This document shows, one piece after another, positions 1 to 8,353 of a stretch of DNA of 64,000 nt (position 1 is its first letter; each line of letters opens with the position of its first letter). Made by a program: the position numbers and the translations under genes. The DNA comes from Bog-756 sp050014755 (GTDB taxonomy: Bacteria; Actinomycetota; Acidimicrobiia; Acidimicrobiales; RAAP-2): NCBI GenBank assembly GCA_050014755.1, contig JBEKCS010000005.1, forward strand, positions 18,029 to 82,028, in the 5' to 3' direction. The notes under the pieces were generated by a model, which saw only the letters and a program-made list of their open reading frames with translations, searched no databases and was not told where the DNA came from.

Positions 1-188
1 CCGCCCAGGGTGATCCACCGAACAGCGCGGTCCTGATCAGCTTCGCCGACGTCGACGGAGCGCGGGGTCTCCTGAACGACCCCGACCACCCGCCGGTGAG
101 GGAGATCCGCCTCAGCGCCACATCGAGGGGAAGGGCCGTGGTCGCGCCCGGGTTCACTTCAGGCGAACAACGGTCGCGTGATGCCTGA
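1..188 (+). CDS. DUF1330-like protein, C-terminal part (truncated by window edge)
   Basis: An open frame runs in from the left edge (frame from base 3) and stops at TGA 186-188, giving about 61 residues without a start. The readable part has the pattern of the DUF1330 ferredoxin-like fold: a hydrophobic strand (AVLISFADVDGA), a short helix with an 'NDPDHPPVREIR' stretch where family members have '(S)PEYQ..R', then 'LSATSRGRAVVAPGF'. Function of this family is unknown. Its end overlaps the start of the downstream EAL gene by 8-11 bases, which suggests cotranscription. The family call rests on pattern similarity only. Confidence 0.45.
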   Translation, partial: AQGDPPNSAVLISFADVDGARGLLNDPDHPPVREIRLSATSRGRAVVAPGFTSGEQRSRDA

Positions 189-3123
189 GCAACGCGGAAG
201 CTCAATTCGGCTTCACGTCGGCAAGGGCGCCGAAGACTCCGCGACTGAACCTCAGCGCGGCGCCGCCGACGGAGAGGATGCGCTGCTCGGCGCCACCCTG
301 GACTCGCAGTTCGATCCCCACATCATGCTTCGTGCCGTCCGGGACTCCGATGGCCGAATTGTCGACTTCGTGTACGTCGACGCGAATCGAGCCGCCTGCG
401 AGTACAGCCAGATGTCCAAGGAAGACCTGATCGGCAGCCGCCTTCTCGAGGTATTCCCTGGGCTCGCGGGCTCCGGGTATCTCGCCGCGAGCATCCACGT
501 CGTCGAAACCGGCGAAGCCCTGGCCCTCAACGACTTCGTGTACCCCAGCCACGTCGCCCAGTCCGATCGCCACTTCGACATCCGCGGAGTCAAGGTCGGA
601 GACTTGCTCAGCTACACCTGGAGGGACGTGAGCGAATGGCATGAATTGCTCGAGCAGTTCCGGCTCATGGCCGAGCATGCGTCGGACATCGTCTACCAGT
701 GCGACGCCGACTGGGTGGTCACGTGGGTGTCGCCGTCGATCAAGCGTGAGCTCGGATGGGACCCCGGCGAATTGCTGGGTCACCGCCCCGTGGAGCTCAT
801 CCACCCCGAAGACTTCGAGCGGGTCAACACGTACCGCGGCCGGCTCTACGCCGGAACCCTCGACACCGAGGACATCGTGGAGGTCCGTTTCCGCCGATCG
901 GACGGTGACTACCACTGGTTTTCCGTCAAGGCCTCCTTGGTCGCCGACGACCGCGGAGGGCCGGGCGCTGCCGTGGTCAGCCTCCGGAGCTGCCAGCGCG
1001 AGGTCGTGGTCCGGCGGGCCCTGCGGACCTTGTCCGCCGGAAGCAGCATCCTCGTGCGGGCCATCGACCAGGAATCGTTGCTCCAGGAGATGTGCCAGAT
1101 GGCGGTGGACGTCGGCGGGTACGCATTCAGCTGGTTCGGGATCCCGGTCGATGATGAACGAGGGACCGTCGAGAAGGTGGCGGTGAGTGTCCCCCGTCCC
1201 GCCTATCTGGACGATGTCGACGTGGCGTGGCGGGACAACTCCCTGGGTCAGGGTCCCACGGGAACAGCCATACGGGACGGCCGCACCTCGATCGCCCAGG
1301 ACGTCGCCAGTGACGATCGAATGGAGCCCTGGCGCGCCGTCGCCCTCCAGGAGGGCCTGCGCTCGTCGATCGCCCTCCCCGTCCACGTTGACGGCGAGCT
1401 GGAAGGTGCCCTCACGGTCTATGCGCTGGAGCCGCACGCATTCGACGAGCGTGCCGTGAGCCTGCTCGAGGACCTGGCCTCCCAGCTGGGCTACGGCATC
1501 GGTCGGCTCCGCGAGCGGACGCGACTCATCCAGGCGCTGGACGAACAGACCCTCTTGGTGACGGCCATCGATCGGGCCGAGGAGTCGTTCATCATCACCA
1601 ATCCCGAAAACCTGATCGTCTACGCGAATCCGTCGACCGTGCGCACCTCGGGCTACTCCCTGGAGGAACTCCTGGGACAGAGCCCGCGGATGTTCAAGAG
1701 TGGCTTTCAGGACGAGACGTTCTACCAATCGCTGTGGGATGAGCTCCTCGACGGCAGGTCCTGGCGCGGTGTCCTGGTCAACAAGCGCAAGAACGGCGAA
1801 CTGTACGAGGAGTACACGACCATCTCCCCCATCCACGACTCGTCGGGCGAGCTCATGGCCTTTGTCGCGGTCAAGCACGACCTCACTGCCGAGCGACGCC
1901 TCGAGGCGGACCTGGCCCGCAAGCACCGCGACCAGGACGCTGTCGGCTCGCTCATGCGCGAGGTCGGACCGCTGGAGACGCTGGAGGAGACTGCCACCGC
2001 GCTCTGCCATTCCATGCGGGGCATCGACGGCATCGACGGGGCGTACGTGGTCCTGCTCCGGCCGGGTGGTCCGTCGATCCCCATCGGTGTGGCGCACGAT
2101 CTCCGACCCATCGCCGACGCCGTAGCGCCGGTCTGGGACGACAACAGTGCGGCCATCGCCGATCGGACGAGACTGGGTTCGTGGTGGATGGACCTGCGGC
2201 GCCTCGAACCGTTCCGTATCAATGGACCCATGGAACGAGCGCTGGAGGCGGGATTCGTCGGACTCCTGCGAGTCCCCATCCGATCCGCAGGGGACATGGT
2301 CGCGTATCTGGCAATCGGGACGAAGGATCACAATTACTCGACGTGGGCCGACTCCCGGCTAGCCGTACTCGACGAGCTCGGTGCCTTTGCCGGGACGCTC
2401 TTCGGCGCCCAGGCCGAGACCTACGGTCGGAGCGAAGCCATCCGCAGGAATATCCGGTTGATCCTCGACACGGTGGCGTACCACCCGGTGTTCCAACCGA
2501 TCATCGATCTCGCCTCCGGTGAGACCGTCGGCTACGAAGCCCTCACCCGGTTCGACGACGGCACCCGACCTGACCTCCGGTTCATCGAGGCGGCGTCTGT
2601 CGGCTTGCAGTCGGCCCTCGAGATCGCCTGCGCCGAAGCAGCGGTTCGTGCTGCCGAGGTCCTTCCGCCAGACGCGTGGCTGAGCCTGAATTTCTCCCCC
2701 GAGACGGCGATCGATGGAGGAGTGGCCCGCGTCGCGGCCATGTCGTCCCGACCCCTGTCGATCGAGGTCACCGAGCACGCCCACATCGACGACTACGACT
2801 CGCTGCGTGGGGCGATCAAGGGGATCGCGGGAACCAGGCTCTTCGTCGATGATGCCGGTGCGGGATATGCCGGACTGGCGCACATCCTCGCTCTCGATCC
2901 CGATGTGGTGAAGCTCGATATCTCGTTGGTCCGGTCCATCGACCGGGATCCTGCCCGTCAGGCACTCGTCTCCGGGATGAGGTACTTCGCCAAGCACACC
3001 GGGATGACGCTGCTGGCCGAGGGAATCGAGACGCGGGGGGAGGCAGCCACCCTTTGGGAGCTCGGAGTTGACCTCGGTCAGGGCTATCTGTTCGGCAAGC
3101 CCGCTCCCGCAAATTCTGAGTGA
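181..3123 (+). CDS. Multi-sensor PAS/GAF c-di-GMP phosphodiesterase (EAL domain)
   Basis: This is a 980-residue soluble signalling protein with no predicted membrane segment. Reading from the N-terminus I see a PAS-like region (about 45-155), a clear PAS fold (about 160-275), a GAF-like domain (about 285-445), another PAS (about 463-580), a second GAF-like stretch (about 600-745) and an EAL domain from about 767 to the end. The EAL domain keeps the catalytic set: GYEALTRF, the Asn in LNFSP, Glu in IEVTEH, the metal-binding Asp pair in VDDAGAG, Lys in VKLD, LAEGIET and the late Gln in LGQGYLFGKP. It is therefore probably an active c-di-GMP phosphodiesterase. No GGDEF domain is present. ATG 181 is immediately preceded by an in-frame GTG at 178; neither has a strong ribosome site. 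Confidence 0.9.
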   Translation: MPEQRGSSIRLHVGKGAEDSATEPQRGAADGEDALLGATLDSQFDPHIMLRAVRDSDGRIVDFVYVDANRAACEYSQMSKEDLIGSRLLEVFPGLAGSGYLAASIHVVETGEALALNDFVYPSHVAQSDRHFDIRGVKVGDLLSYTWRDVSEWHELLEQFRLMAEHASDIVYQCDADWVVTWVSPSIKRELGWDPGELLGHRPVELIHPEDFERVNTYRGRLYAGTLDTEDIVEVRFRRSDGDYHWFSVKASLVADDRGGPGAAVVSLRSCQREVVVRRALRTLSAGSSILVRAIDQESLLQEMCQMAVDVGGYAFSWFGIPVDDERGTVEKVAVSVPRPAYLDDVDVAWRDNSLGQGPTGTAIRDGRTSIAQDVASDDRMEPWRAVALQEGLRSSIALPVHVDGELEGALTVYALEPHAFDERAVSLLEDLASQLGYGIGRLRERTRLIQALDEQTLLVTAIDRAEESFIITNPENLIVYANPSTVRTSGYSLEELLGQSPRMFKSGFQDETFYQSLWDELLDGRSWRGVLVNKRKNGELYEEYTTISPIHDSSGELMAFVAVKHDLTAERRLEADLARKHRDQDAVGSLMREVGPLETLEETATALCHSMRGIDGIDGAYVVLLRPGGPSIPIGVAHDLRPIADAVAPVWDDNSAAIADRTRLGSWWMDLRRLEPFRINGPMERALEAGFVGLLRVPIRSAGDMVAYLAIGTKDHNYSTWADSRLAVLDELGAFAGTLFGAQAETYGRSEAIRRNIRLILDTVAYHPVFQPIIDLASGETVGYEALTRFDDGTRPDLRFIEAASVGLQSALEIACAEAAVRAAEVLPPDAWLSLNFSPETAIDGGVARVAAMSSRPLSIEVTEHAHIDDYDSLRGAIKGIAGTRLFVDDAGAGYAGLAHILALDPDVVKLDISLVRSIDRDPARQALVSGMRYFAKHTGMTLLAEGIETRGEAATLWELGVDLGQGYLFGKPAPANSE

Positions 3124-3142
3124 GTGCTCCAGCCCAGCGCAT

Positions 3143-3268
3143 CTAGTCTTCGTCTTCGATCTGTTGCCCGAGGGCGAGGACGAGGCTCTCGATGGCGCAC
3201 CACATGGTGCCCACTCCCGCCGTCAACTTGGCCGCAAACCAGTCATTGAACTGGCGGACCTTGCTCAT
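3143..3268 (-). CDS. 41-residue protein resembling the N-terminus of a small membrane-protein family
   Basis: The start is ATG 3268, with GGAAGG a few bases upstream; a longer in-frame reading from 3373 lacks support. The peptide begins MSKVRQFNDWFAAKLTAGVG and continues TMWC. This resembles the N-terminus of small two-helix proteins in which an 'NDwFA..lT..VGTMWCAY' segment enters the first transmembrane helix. Here the expected long hydrophobic stretch is replaced by AIESLVLALGQQIEDED and a stop. It may be a natural short variant or a truncated relic. Function unknown. Confidence 0.5.
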   Translation of the reverse strand: MSKVRQFNDWFAAKLTAGVGTMWCAIESLVLALGQQIEDED

Positions 3269-3487
3269 TCTGGTGTTCCTTCCCTTGATGTTCGTGTCAC
3301 GTGGGAGCGCACGAGCCCGAGGACCCGCCGAGACCGGCCGGAGCACCGTCGCGGGCCGCACCCGGGCGGGCACCGGCCGAGCGAACCGCAGCCAGCTCGA
3401 AGCCGTGACCCGCAGTGCTCAGATGCTCCGTCACGGCTGTCTGACGCCGCGGTCACCAGCACCGCGTCGCCATTCGTCCGCTGCGAC

Positions 3488-4951
3488 CTACAGTCCGGAT
3501 TCCACGGTGATCCGACCGTCGGATTCCGCCTGCTTGAGTGCCTCGTAGTCGCGTTCGTTCTGGTCGGCATACGTTTCGGCAAAGTCGGCAAGGGCCCGAT
3601 CGAACGTCGGCCCGTTGCCGAGATAACTGGCGATGGCGACGCGGTCGCCGGACCTGGCGTGGGCCCGGGCGAGGGCCATGGCGCAGACACCGACGTACTT
3701 GGCGAGCCCCGGTGGGATCGTGTCTTCGACGTCGATGCTCCCCTTCCAGTCTCGGAGCTGGCGGATGTAGAAGTCCCGGGTCAGCCCGTCGGGACCGACG
3801 GCCGGTTGGTGGCCGAGGAAGATGTCACTGACCGCCTGCATCAGGTGCTGGCCGGCCACCACTCGCGCCCCGTGAGTGGCGTAACCGCTCTTGCCCACGA
3901 ACTCCTCGAGCACGGACGCTTCGGCCTCCTTGGCCTGGAGGATGAGTGGATCGTCGTTGCCGCGGCCGACCAGCAACAGGATCCAGGACCGGGTGCCCAC
4001 GCTTCCTACCCCGACCACCTTGCGGGCAACCTGGACGAACTCGAACTCCTCCAGCAGGTGGCGGCGGTCGGTCTGCAGGGTGTGCCGATATCCGCGCACG
4101 AGCTCGTGGAAGGAGTCGTGAAACGAGTCGCTCATCTCCTGGGAGAAGAGCTCTTCGGTGGGAACGATCAGCGGCGGATCACTGACGATGCGAAGTTGAC
4201 CGTCGACGACGGTGGTGAGCTTGCTCAGGGCTTGGAGGCTGTCGTGTGTGCGGGCCTTCTCCATGGTGCTGAGCGTGCGGGCAGCCATCCGCTTGTCGGC
4301 CTTGGATCCGGTGGTGCGAGCGGTGGCCTGGAGTTCTGTCAACACCGTGGCGACATCGATATGGGAGTACCAGACGTCCAGCGTGGAGAGACCAGCCAGT
4401 CGGGCCATTTCGAGGCGGTAGCTCGTCCCCACTTCGAGGGCGGCGGTCCTCGCCTCCTTGGCGGTGAACTCCCGATCTCGGCAGGCGATCACCGTGCTGG
4501 CGGCCAAGCGCTTGAGGTCCCACTCCCACGGCCCCGGCAGGGTTTCATCGAAGTCGTTGACGTCGAATATCAGCGTCCGCTCTGGCGAGGCGAACAGTCC
4601 GAAGTTGGACAGATGGGCGTCACCGCACACCTGGACCCTGAGTCCTGAGCTAGGAGTGGTCGCCAGGTCGGAGGCCATGACCAGGGCTGCCCCGCGGAAG
4701 AACGTGAACGGCGAGACCAGCATCCTCCCGTAGCGGATCGGGACCAGCTCCGGCACCCGGGTGACGGCCTGGCGCTCGAGCAGGCCCACCGGGTCCGGGC
4801 GGTCGGCGGGTGGGCTGAACTCTGCGTGCGACGAGCGGGGGGCGAGCGCGCGGGCGTCCCTGCCGAATCTGGCCCGCTCCTCGACTGAGCGGTGCGTGAC
4901 GGTGGGTTCAGCATCGGACAGCCTCTGTCCGCCAACTCCATGACCGGTCAT
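3488..4951 (-). CDS. DUF2252 family protein
   Basis: This is a 487-residue cytoplasmic protein. Diagnostic DUF2252 features are the N-terminal 'RYGRML.SPF.F.RGAA' block, 'CGDAHLSNFG', 'FDVNDFDET' and 'PWEWDLKRLAAS', followed by the conserved C-terminal 'DFYIRQLRDWKGS' segment. The family has a kinase-like (aminoglycoside phosphotransferase-like) core with Asp/Asn at the catalytic positions, but no confirmed substrate is known to me. ATG 4951 is chosen because AAGGGGAGG lies four bases upstream; an in-frame ATG at 5023 has no such site. It is convergent with the EAL gene and the 41-residue ORF. Confidence 0.9.
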   Translation of the reverse strand: MTGHGVGGQRLSDAEPTVTHRSVEERARFGRDARALAPRSSHAEFSPPADRPDPVGLLERQAVTRVPELVPIRYGRMLVSPFTFFRGAALVMASDLATTPSSGLRVQVCGDAHLSNFGLFASPERTLIFDVNDFDETLPGPWEWDLKRLAASTVIACRDREFTAKEARTAALEVGTSYRLEMARLAGLSTLDVWYSHIDVATVLTELQATARTTGSKADKRMAARTLSTMEKARTHDSLQALSKLTTVVDGQLRIVSDPPLIVPTEELFSQEMSDSFHDSFHELVRGYRHTLQTDRRHLLEEFEFVQVARKVVGVGSVGTRSWILLLVGRGNDDPLILQAKEAEASVLEEFVGKSGYATHGARVVAGQHLMQAVSDIFLGHQPAVGPDGLTRDFYIRQLRDWKGSIDVEDTIPPGLAKYVGVCAMALARAHARSGDRVAIASYLGNGPTFDRALADFAETYADQNERDYEALKQAESDGRITVESGL

Positions 4952-5355
4952 CGGTCCTCCCCTTGAAGCAATCCCGCTCCCGTGCCCCGACATCGTCGGT
5001 ACTCGGGAGGTAGAGGCCATCATGGCGCACCTCTGGCGTCAGGGTGAAGTGCCGCCCTTCGAGTTCCTGGTCCTCGCCGCTCGACAGATGCCCAGCCGGG
5101 GTCGATGGGCGCCACCACGTACGACGCGCCCGACGACTTTCCCGCATCCAATTCAACTGGTCGGTACTCCGCCAGCGACCGTGCTCCAGGTCGATCCTTC
5201 GTGCAACAGGTACGAGATCTCGATGTCTTCCAGGATCAGCAGAATCCTGATGGAAGCCGGAATGAAGGTGTGACAAGCTCGGACCGTCGGCCAGGATGCG
5301 ATTGCTTCGGTCGCGTTGGCGCCGTGCCGACTACGTCGCGAGTGAGGAGCTAGCA
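4952..5355. other. Intergenic region, about 400 bp, no supported gene
   Basis: This stretch separates the divergent DUF2252 and DUF6325 genes. Short open frames exist on both strands (for example 5105-5353 and 5022-5273 on plus), but they lack recognisable domains, good ribosome sites or actinobacterial codon bias. I see no tRNA-like or strong hairpin structure. It presumably holds two divergent promoters. Confidence 0.5.
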
Positions 5356-5772
5356 ATGGGACCAGTCGAGTACATCGTCGTCGCATTCCCAGGCAATGAA
5401 TTCAATGGGGATGTTCTCCCCGCACTGGTGGAGCTCATCGACAGCAATACAGTCCGGCTCCTTGATCTGCTATTCATCGGGAAGGATGCAGATGGCACGG
5501 TTCTGTCGTTCGAGATCGACGATCTCCAGCATTTGGCCGACATCGACGAACTCAACGGCGAAGTCGGTGGTCTCATCAGTCCGTCCGACGTCGAACATGT
5601 GGCGGCGTCCCTCGATCCGAACAGCTCGGCTGCACTCCTGATCTGGGAGGACGTCTGGGCTGAGCCATTCGCCACCGCGGTCCGTGATTCCGGCGGAGTG
5701 TTGATCGAGGGTGCCCGGATTCCCCTCGACGTCATCGAATCGGCGATGGCCGATCTACCGCAGGCAGTGTGA
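5356..5772 (+). CDS. DUF6325 family protein
   Basis: This is a 138-residue protein starting MGPVEYIVVAFPGNEF. ATG 5356 follows GTGAGGAGCTAGCA (AGGAG with good spacing), so the in-frame upstream ATG at 5296 is unlikely. Family hallmarks are the opening 'GPVEY.VV.FPGN.F.G', the central 'LDLLFI.KDADGTV..FE.D' and the ending 'SSAALLIWEDVWAEPFA.A.R..GGVLIEGARIP'. Function is not established. The family is often encoded directly before a small SHOCT protein, and that is the case here (25-bp gap), so the two probably work together, possibly at the membrane or in stress physiology (inference). Confidence 0.85.
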   Translation: MGPVEYIVVAFPGNEFNGDVLPALVELIDSNTVRLLDLLFIGKDADGTVLSFEIDDLQHLADIDELNGEVGGLISPSDVEHVAASLDPNSSAALLIWEDVWAEPFATAVRDSGGVLIEGARIPLDVIESAMADLPQAV

Positions 5773-5797
5773 CGGTTCACAGGACAGGAGACTCCAG

Positions 5798-6043
5798 ATG
5801 ATCAGACGACGACCCATCGCCAGGATGGCCGTGAGGACAACCGTTGTTGCCGGTACCGCCGCAGCCGTCGGAGCCCGCGCGGCCAGCAGACAAGCCGCCG
5901 CGGCTGCCGCCCCAGAGCCACCACCAACGCAATCCGGCTCGCCAGACCCGATCGAGCAGCTCACCAAGCTGGCGGCGTTGAAGGATTCGGGCGCCCTCAC
6001 CGAGGAGGAGTTTGCTGCGCAGAAAGCCAAGCTTCTGGGATAG
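5798..6043 (+). CDS. SHOCT domain small protein
   Basis: This is an 81-residue protein. ATG 5798 sits after GACAGGAGACTCCAG (a good AGGAG site). The N-terminal half is a basic, Ala-rich, weakly hydrophobic segment (residues about 10-40) that could be a membrane anchor. The C-terminus, from about residue 50, is a classic SHOCT motif: IEQLTKLAALKDSGALTEEE followed by FAAQKAKLL. SHOCT segments are short oligomerisation or membrane-targeting helices. It lies immediately downstream of the DUF6325 gene and is probably cotranscribed with it. Confidence 0.85.
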   Translation: MIRRRPIARMAVRTTVVAGTAAAVGARAASRQAAAAAAPEPPPTQSGSPDPIEQLTKLAALKDSGALTEEEFAAQKAKLLG

Positions 6044-6061
6044 ACCCTTCCGGCGTCACCT

Positions 6062-6090
6062 GTCACCAGGCCGATCTCTGACCTGGTGAC
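6062..6090 (+). terminator. Hairpin downstream of the DUF6325-SHOCT operon
   Basis: GTCACCAGG (6062-6070) and CCTGGTGAC (6082-6090) form a perfect 9-bp stem with an 11-base loop, 19 bases past the SHOCT stop codon. There is no T tract, so it would be a non-canonical, actinobacterial-type terminator or RNA-stabilising hairpin. The rest of the 290-base gap to the next gene shows no other feature. Confidence 0.5.
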
Positions 6091-6335
6091 GTCCAGGTGA
6101 CGACTCCCCACGCGTCGTGACGTGCGCTCGCGGCCGCCGTAGATGCGGTCGATCGCGAGGCGGGTTCGCGAGCGTCCACGCGGACGAACCGCTCGATAGT
6201 GCTGCGTCCCGTCATCAGTGCGACAACGCACCGTGACCCGTGCAGCCGTCGACACAATCGGATGCCGGCAGCCGGGAGAAGGAGCTAGCGTGCTCCGGTG
6301 CTGCACGAACTACAGGCGAGTCTCGAGAGGGACGG

Positions 6336-7322
6336 ATGACCCGATTCATCGAGAGCACCATCACCTTCCCCTACAAGCGCTCCCTCGGGCCCGTCGTCGG
6401 GGCGTTCATGACCGCCCTGACCGAGAAGAAGATCCTCGGCATCCGTTGTCAGGATGCGGTGCTGGTACCGCCCATGGAGTGGGATCCGGCGACCGGGGCC
6501 GAACTCCCGCACGAGTTCGTCGAAGTGGGACCGGCGGGCACGGTCGAGTCGTGGACGTGGGTGGCTACGCCATCGGTCCAGCATCCGCTCGACCATCCCT
6601 TTGCATTCGCGCTTGTTCGACTGGATGGTGCCACCACGCCACTGCTGCATGCGGTGGACGCCGGCACACCGGACTCCATGTCCGACGGGATGCGGGTGGC
6701 CCCCCGATGGCGGGGCACCCGTGAGGGGCGGATCGACGACATCATCTGCTTCGTCCCCGGCGATACCGCGGAGACCGAGGGGGAGGACACCGGTGGTTCC
6801 CCCGAACCGGTGACCCGGATGGACTACCTGGCCTCGATCACGTACCGCAACCCGGTCCCCGAGGCCGCCGACCGGGCGACGGAGGCATCCCGGGAACACC
6901 GGCTGCTGGGTCGTCGGTGCCCGACGTGCGGACGGGTGTACGCGGGTGGACGCGGCCTCTGCCCCGTCGATGCCATCGAGCTCGGGCCGGACTGCGAGGT
7001 CGACCTGCCCCACCGGGGCACCATCACCAACTTCGCCATCGTCACTCCGGTGCAGTATCCGGGCCAGACCGAAACCGAGCCGTTCGTTCGTGCCTTCGTC
7101 CTCCTCGACGGGACCGATGTGATCGTCCCGTACTCGGCGGTCATCGAGTTGCCCGCGGACCAGGTGAGGGTGGGCCAGCGGGTCGACGCCGTGTGGGCCT
7201 CCCCGGCCGAGACGACCGACGAGGGTGGCGGCATGGGTGGCAGCTGGGGCTCGCTGCTCGGCTGGATCCCCAACGGCGAGGCGGATCTCGACGATCCCGA
7301 CCTCGTGAACCGGATCTTCTGA
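6336..7322 (+). CDS. DUF35 (ChsH2/OB-fold) acyl-CoA-associated protein, duplicated domain
   Basis: This is a 328-residue protein, start ATG 6336 (GAGAGGGACGG upstream); the longer in-frame reading from 6240 is not supported. The C-terminal half is a standard DUF35 module: a rubredoxin-like zinc ribbon with CPTCGRVY and a second, degenerate pair around 'GLCPVDA', followed by an OB-fold that binds acyl-CoA. The N-terminal half looks like a second DUF35 copy whose zinc ligands are mostly lost. Such proteins partner thiolase-fold enzymes, as ChsH2 does with Ltp2 in steroid side-chain degradation. The two thiolase-like genes that follow at once (2-bp gap, then a 4-bp overlap) support a three-protein complex. 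Confidence 0.85.
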   Translation: MTRFIESTITFPYKRSLGPVVGAFMTALTEKKILGIRCQDAVLVPPMEWDPATGAELPHEFVEVGPAGTVESWTWVATPSVQHPLDHPFAFALVRLDGATTPLLHAVDAGTPDSMSDGMRVAPRWRGTREGRIDDIICFVPGDTAETEGEDTGGSPEPVTRMDYLASITYRNPVPEAADRATEASREHRLLGRRCPTCGRVYAGGRGLCPVDAIELGPDCEVDLPHRGTITNFAIVTPVQYPGQTETEPFVRAFVLLDGTDVIVPYSAVIELPADQVRVGQRVDAVWASPAETTDEGGGMGGSWGSLLGWIPNGEADLDDPDLVNRIF

Positions 7323-7324
7323 TC

Positions 7325-8353
7325 ATGAGCGCACCTTCGGACGACATCGCCGTCATCGGCTGGGCCCAGACTCCCATGGTCCGACATACGGACAAGTCGG
7401 AGACCCAGCTGCTGATGGAGGTGATCACCGCAGCCATCGCTCCGCTCGGGCTGACTCGCACCGACATCGACTTCACGTGCCTGGGCAGCTGCGACTACAT
7501 CACCGGCCAGGCATTCTCCTTCGTCTCCAACCTGGACGCGATCGGCGCCTGGCCGCCCAAGCGGGACTCCCACGTGGAGATGGACGGTGCCTGGGCACTC
7601 TACGAGGCGTGGCTCCGCCTGCAGGAGGGTGACATCGAATTGGCCGTGGTCACCGGATCCGGTCGCTCCTCGACCGGCGATCCGGCCCTGATCTATCCGA
7701 TGGAGATGGACCCGTACTTCCTGGCCCCCCTGGGAGCCGACCCGCTCACCTTCGCGGCACTCCAGGCCCGGGCGGTGATCGCCGCCGGCATCGCCGACGA
7801 GCGCTCCATGGCCGAGGTGGCCGTGCGGGCCCGCGGCACAGGCGATGTCGAGACGCTGTTGGCCGAGGAATACATCCGCCAGCCGCTCCGACGCCATGAC
7901 GTACCGCCGATCACCGACGGTGCAGCCGCCATGGTGCTGGCCACCGGTGATCGCGCCCGTCGACTGGTGGAGCGGCCCGCCTACATCACCGGATTCGACC
8001 ATCGGACCGAGTGCCACAACCCGTCCTTCCGGGCGCTGGATGATTCGCCGTCCACCCGGATCGCCGCCGAGGCCGCCGGCCTCGGTGGTGCCCCCGTCGA
8101 AGTGGCCGAGCTCCAGGCGGCCTTCACCCATGAGGAGCTACTCCTATGTGATGTGCTCGGCCTCGGGGACGACGTGGTCGTGAACCGTTCCGGAGGGGCG
8201 CTGCGTGACAATCCGATCATGGCCACGGGACTCTGCCGGGTTGGCCACGCCGCAGACCACATCTTCGCGGGAGGAAGTCGGGCCCTGGCCCATGCGACCT
8301 CCGGGCCGTGCCTCCAGCAGAACCTCGTCTGCATACTGGAGGGCAGATCGTGA
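7325..8353 (+). CDS. Thiolase-fold protein 1 (lacks catalytic Cys; Ltp2-like)
   Basis: This is a 342-residue protein, start ATG 7325, two bases after the DUF35 stop. It has the thiolase/SCP-x fold pattern (DIAVIGWAQTPMVR opening, 'VVTGSGRSS', 'NRSGGALRDNPIMATG'). At the place where thiolases carry the nucleophilic Cys (consensus near 'VE..CASG') it reads SHVEMDGAWALYEA, so Cys is replaced. The GHP motif is DNP, and the final CxG region reads TSGPCLQQN. It therefore probably does not perform Claisen thiolysis. Ltp2-type members of this family instead catalyse retro-aldol cleavage of a hydroxy-acyl-CoA with a DUF35 partner. Substrate unknown. Confidence 0.85.
   Translation: MSAPSDDIAVIGWAQTPMVRHTDKSETQLLMEVITAAIAPLGLTRTDIDFTCLGSCDYITGQAFSFVSNLDAIGAWPPKRDSHVEMDGAWALYEAWLRLQEGDIELAVVTGSGRSSTGDPALIYPMEMDPYFLAPLGADPLTFAALQARAVIAAGIADERSMAEVAVRARGTGDVETLLAEEYIRQPLRRHDVPPITDGAAAMVLATGDRARRLVERPAYITGFDHRTECHNPSFRALDDSPSTRIAAEAAGLGGAPVEVAELQAAFTHEELLLCDVLGLGDDVVVNRSGGALRDNPIMATGLCRVGHAADHIFAGGSRALAHATSGPCLQQNLVCILEGRS

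Noticed and set aside
202..2331. Long minus-strand open frame (709 codons) opposite the EAL gene
   Set aside because: It is a GC-bias shadow: it lacks any domain, is Arg/Gly/Asp/Val-rich and lies antisense to a clear multi-domain protein.
3068..4648. 526-codon plus-strand frame opposite the DUF2252 gene
   Set aside because: Antisense shadow. The minus strand has complete DUF2252 motifs and a strong ribosome site.
6917..7324. N-terminal extension of thiolase-fold protein 1 inside the DUF35 gene
   Set aside because: Off-frame low-complexity sequence; the protein fold begins at ATG 7325, right after the DUF35 stop.
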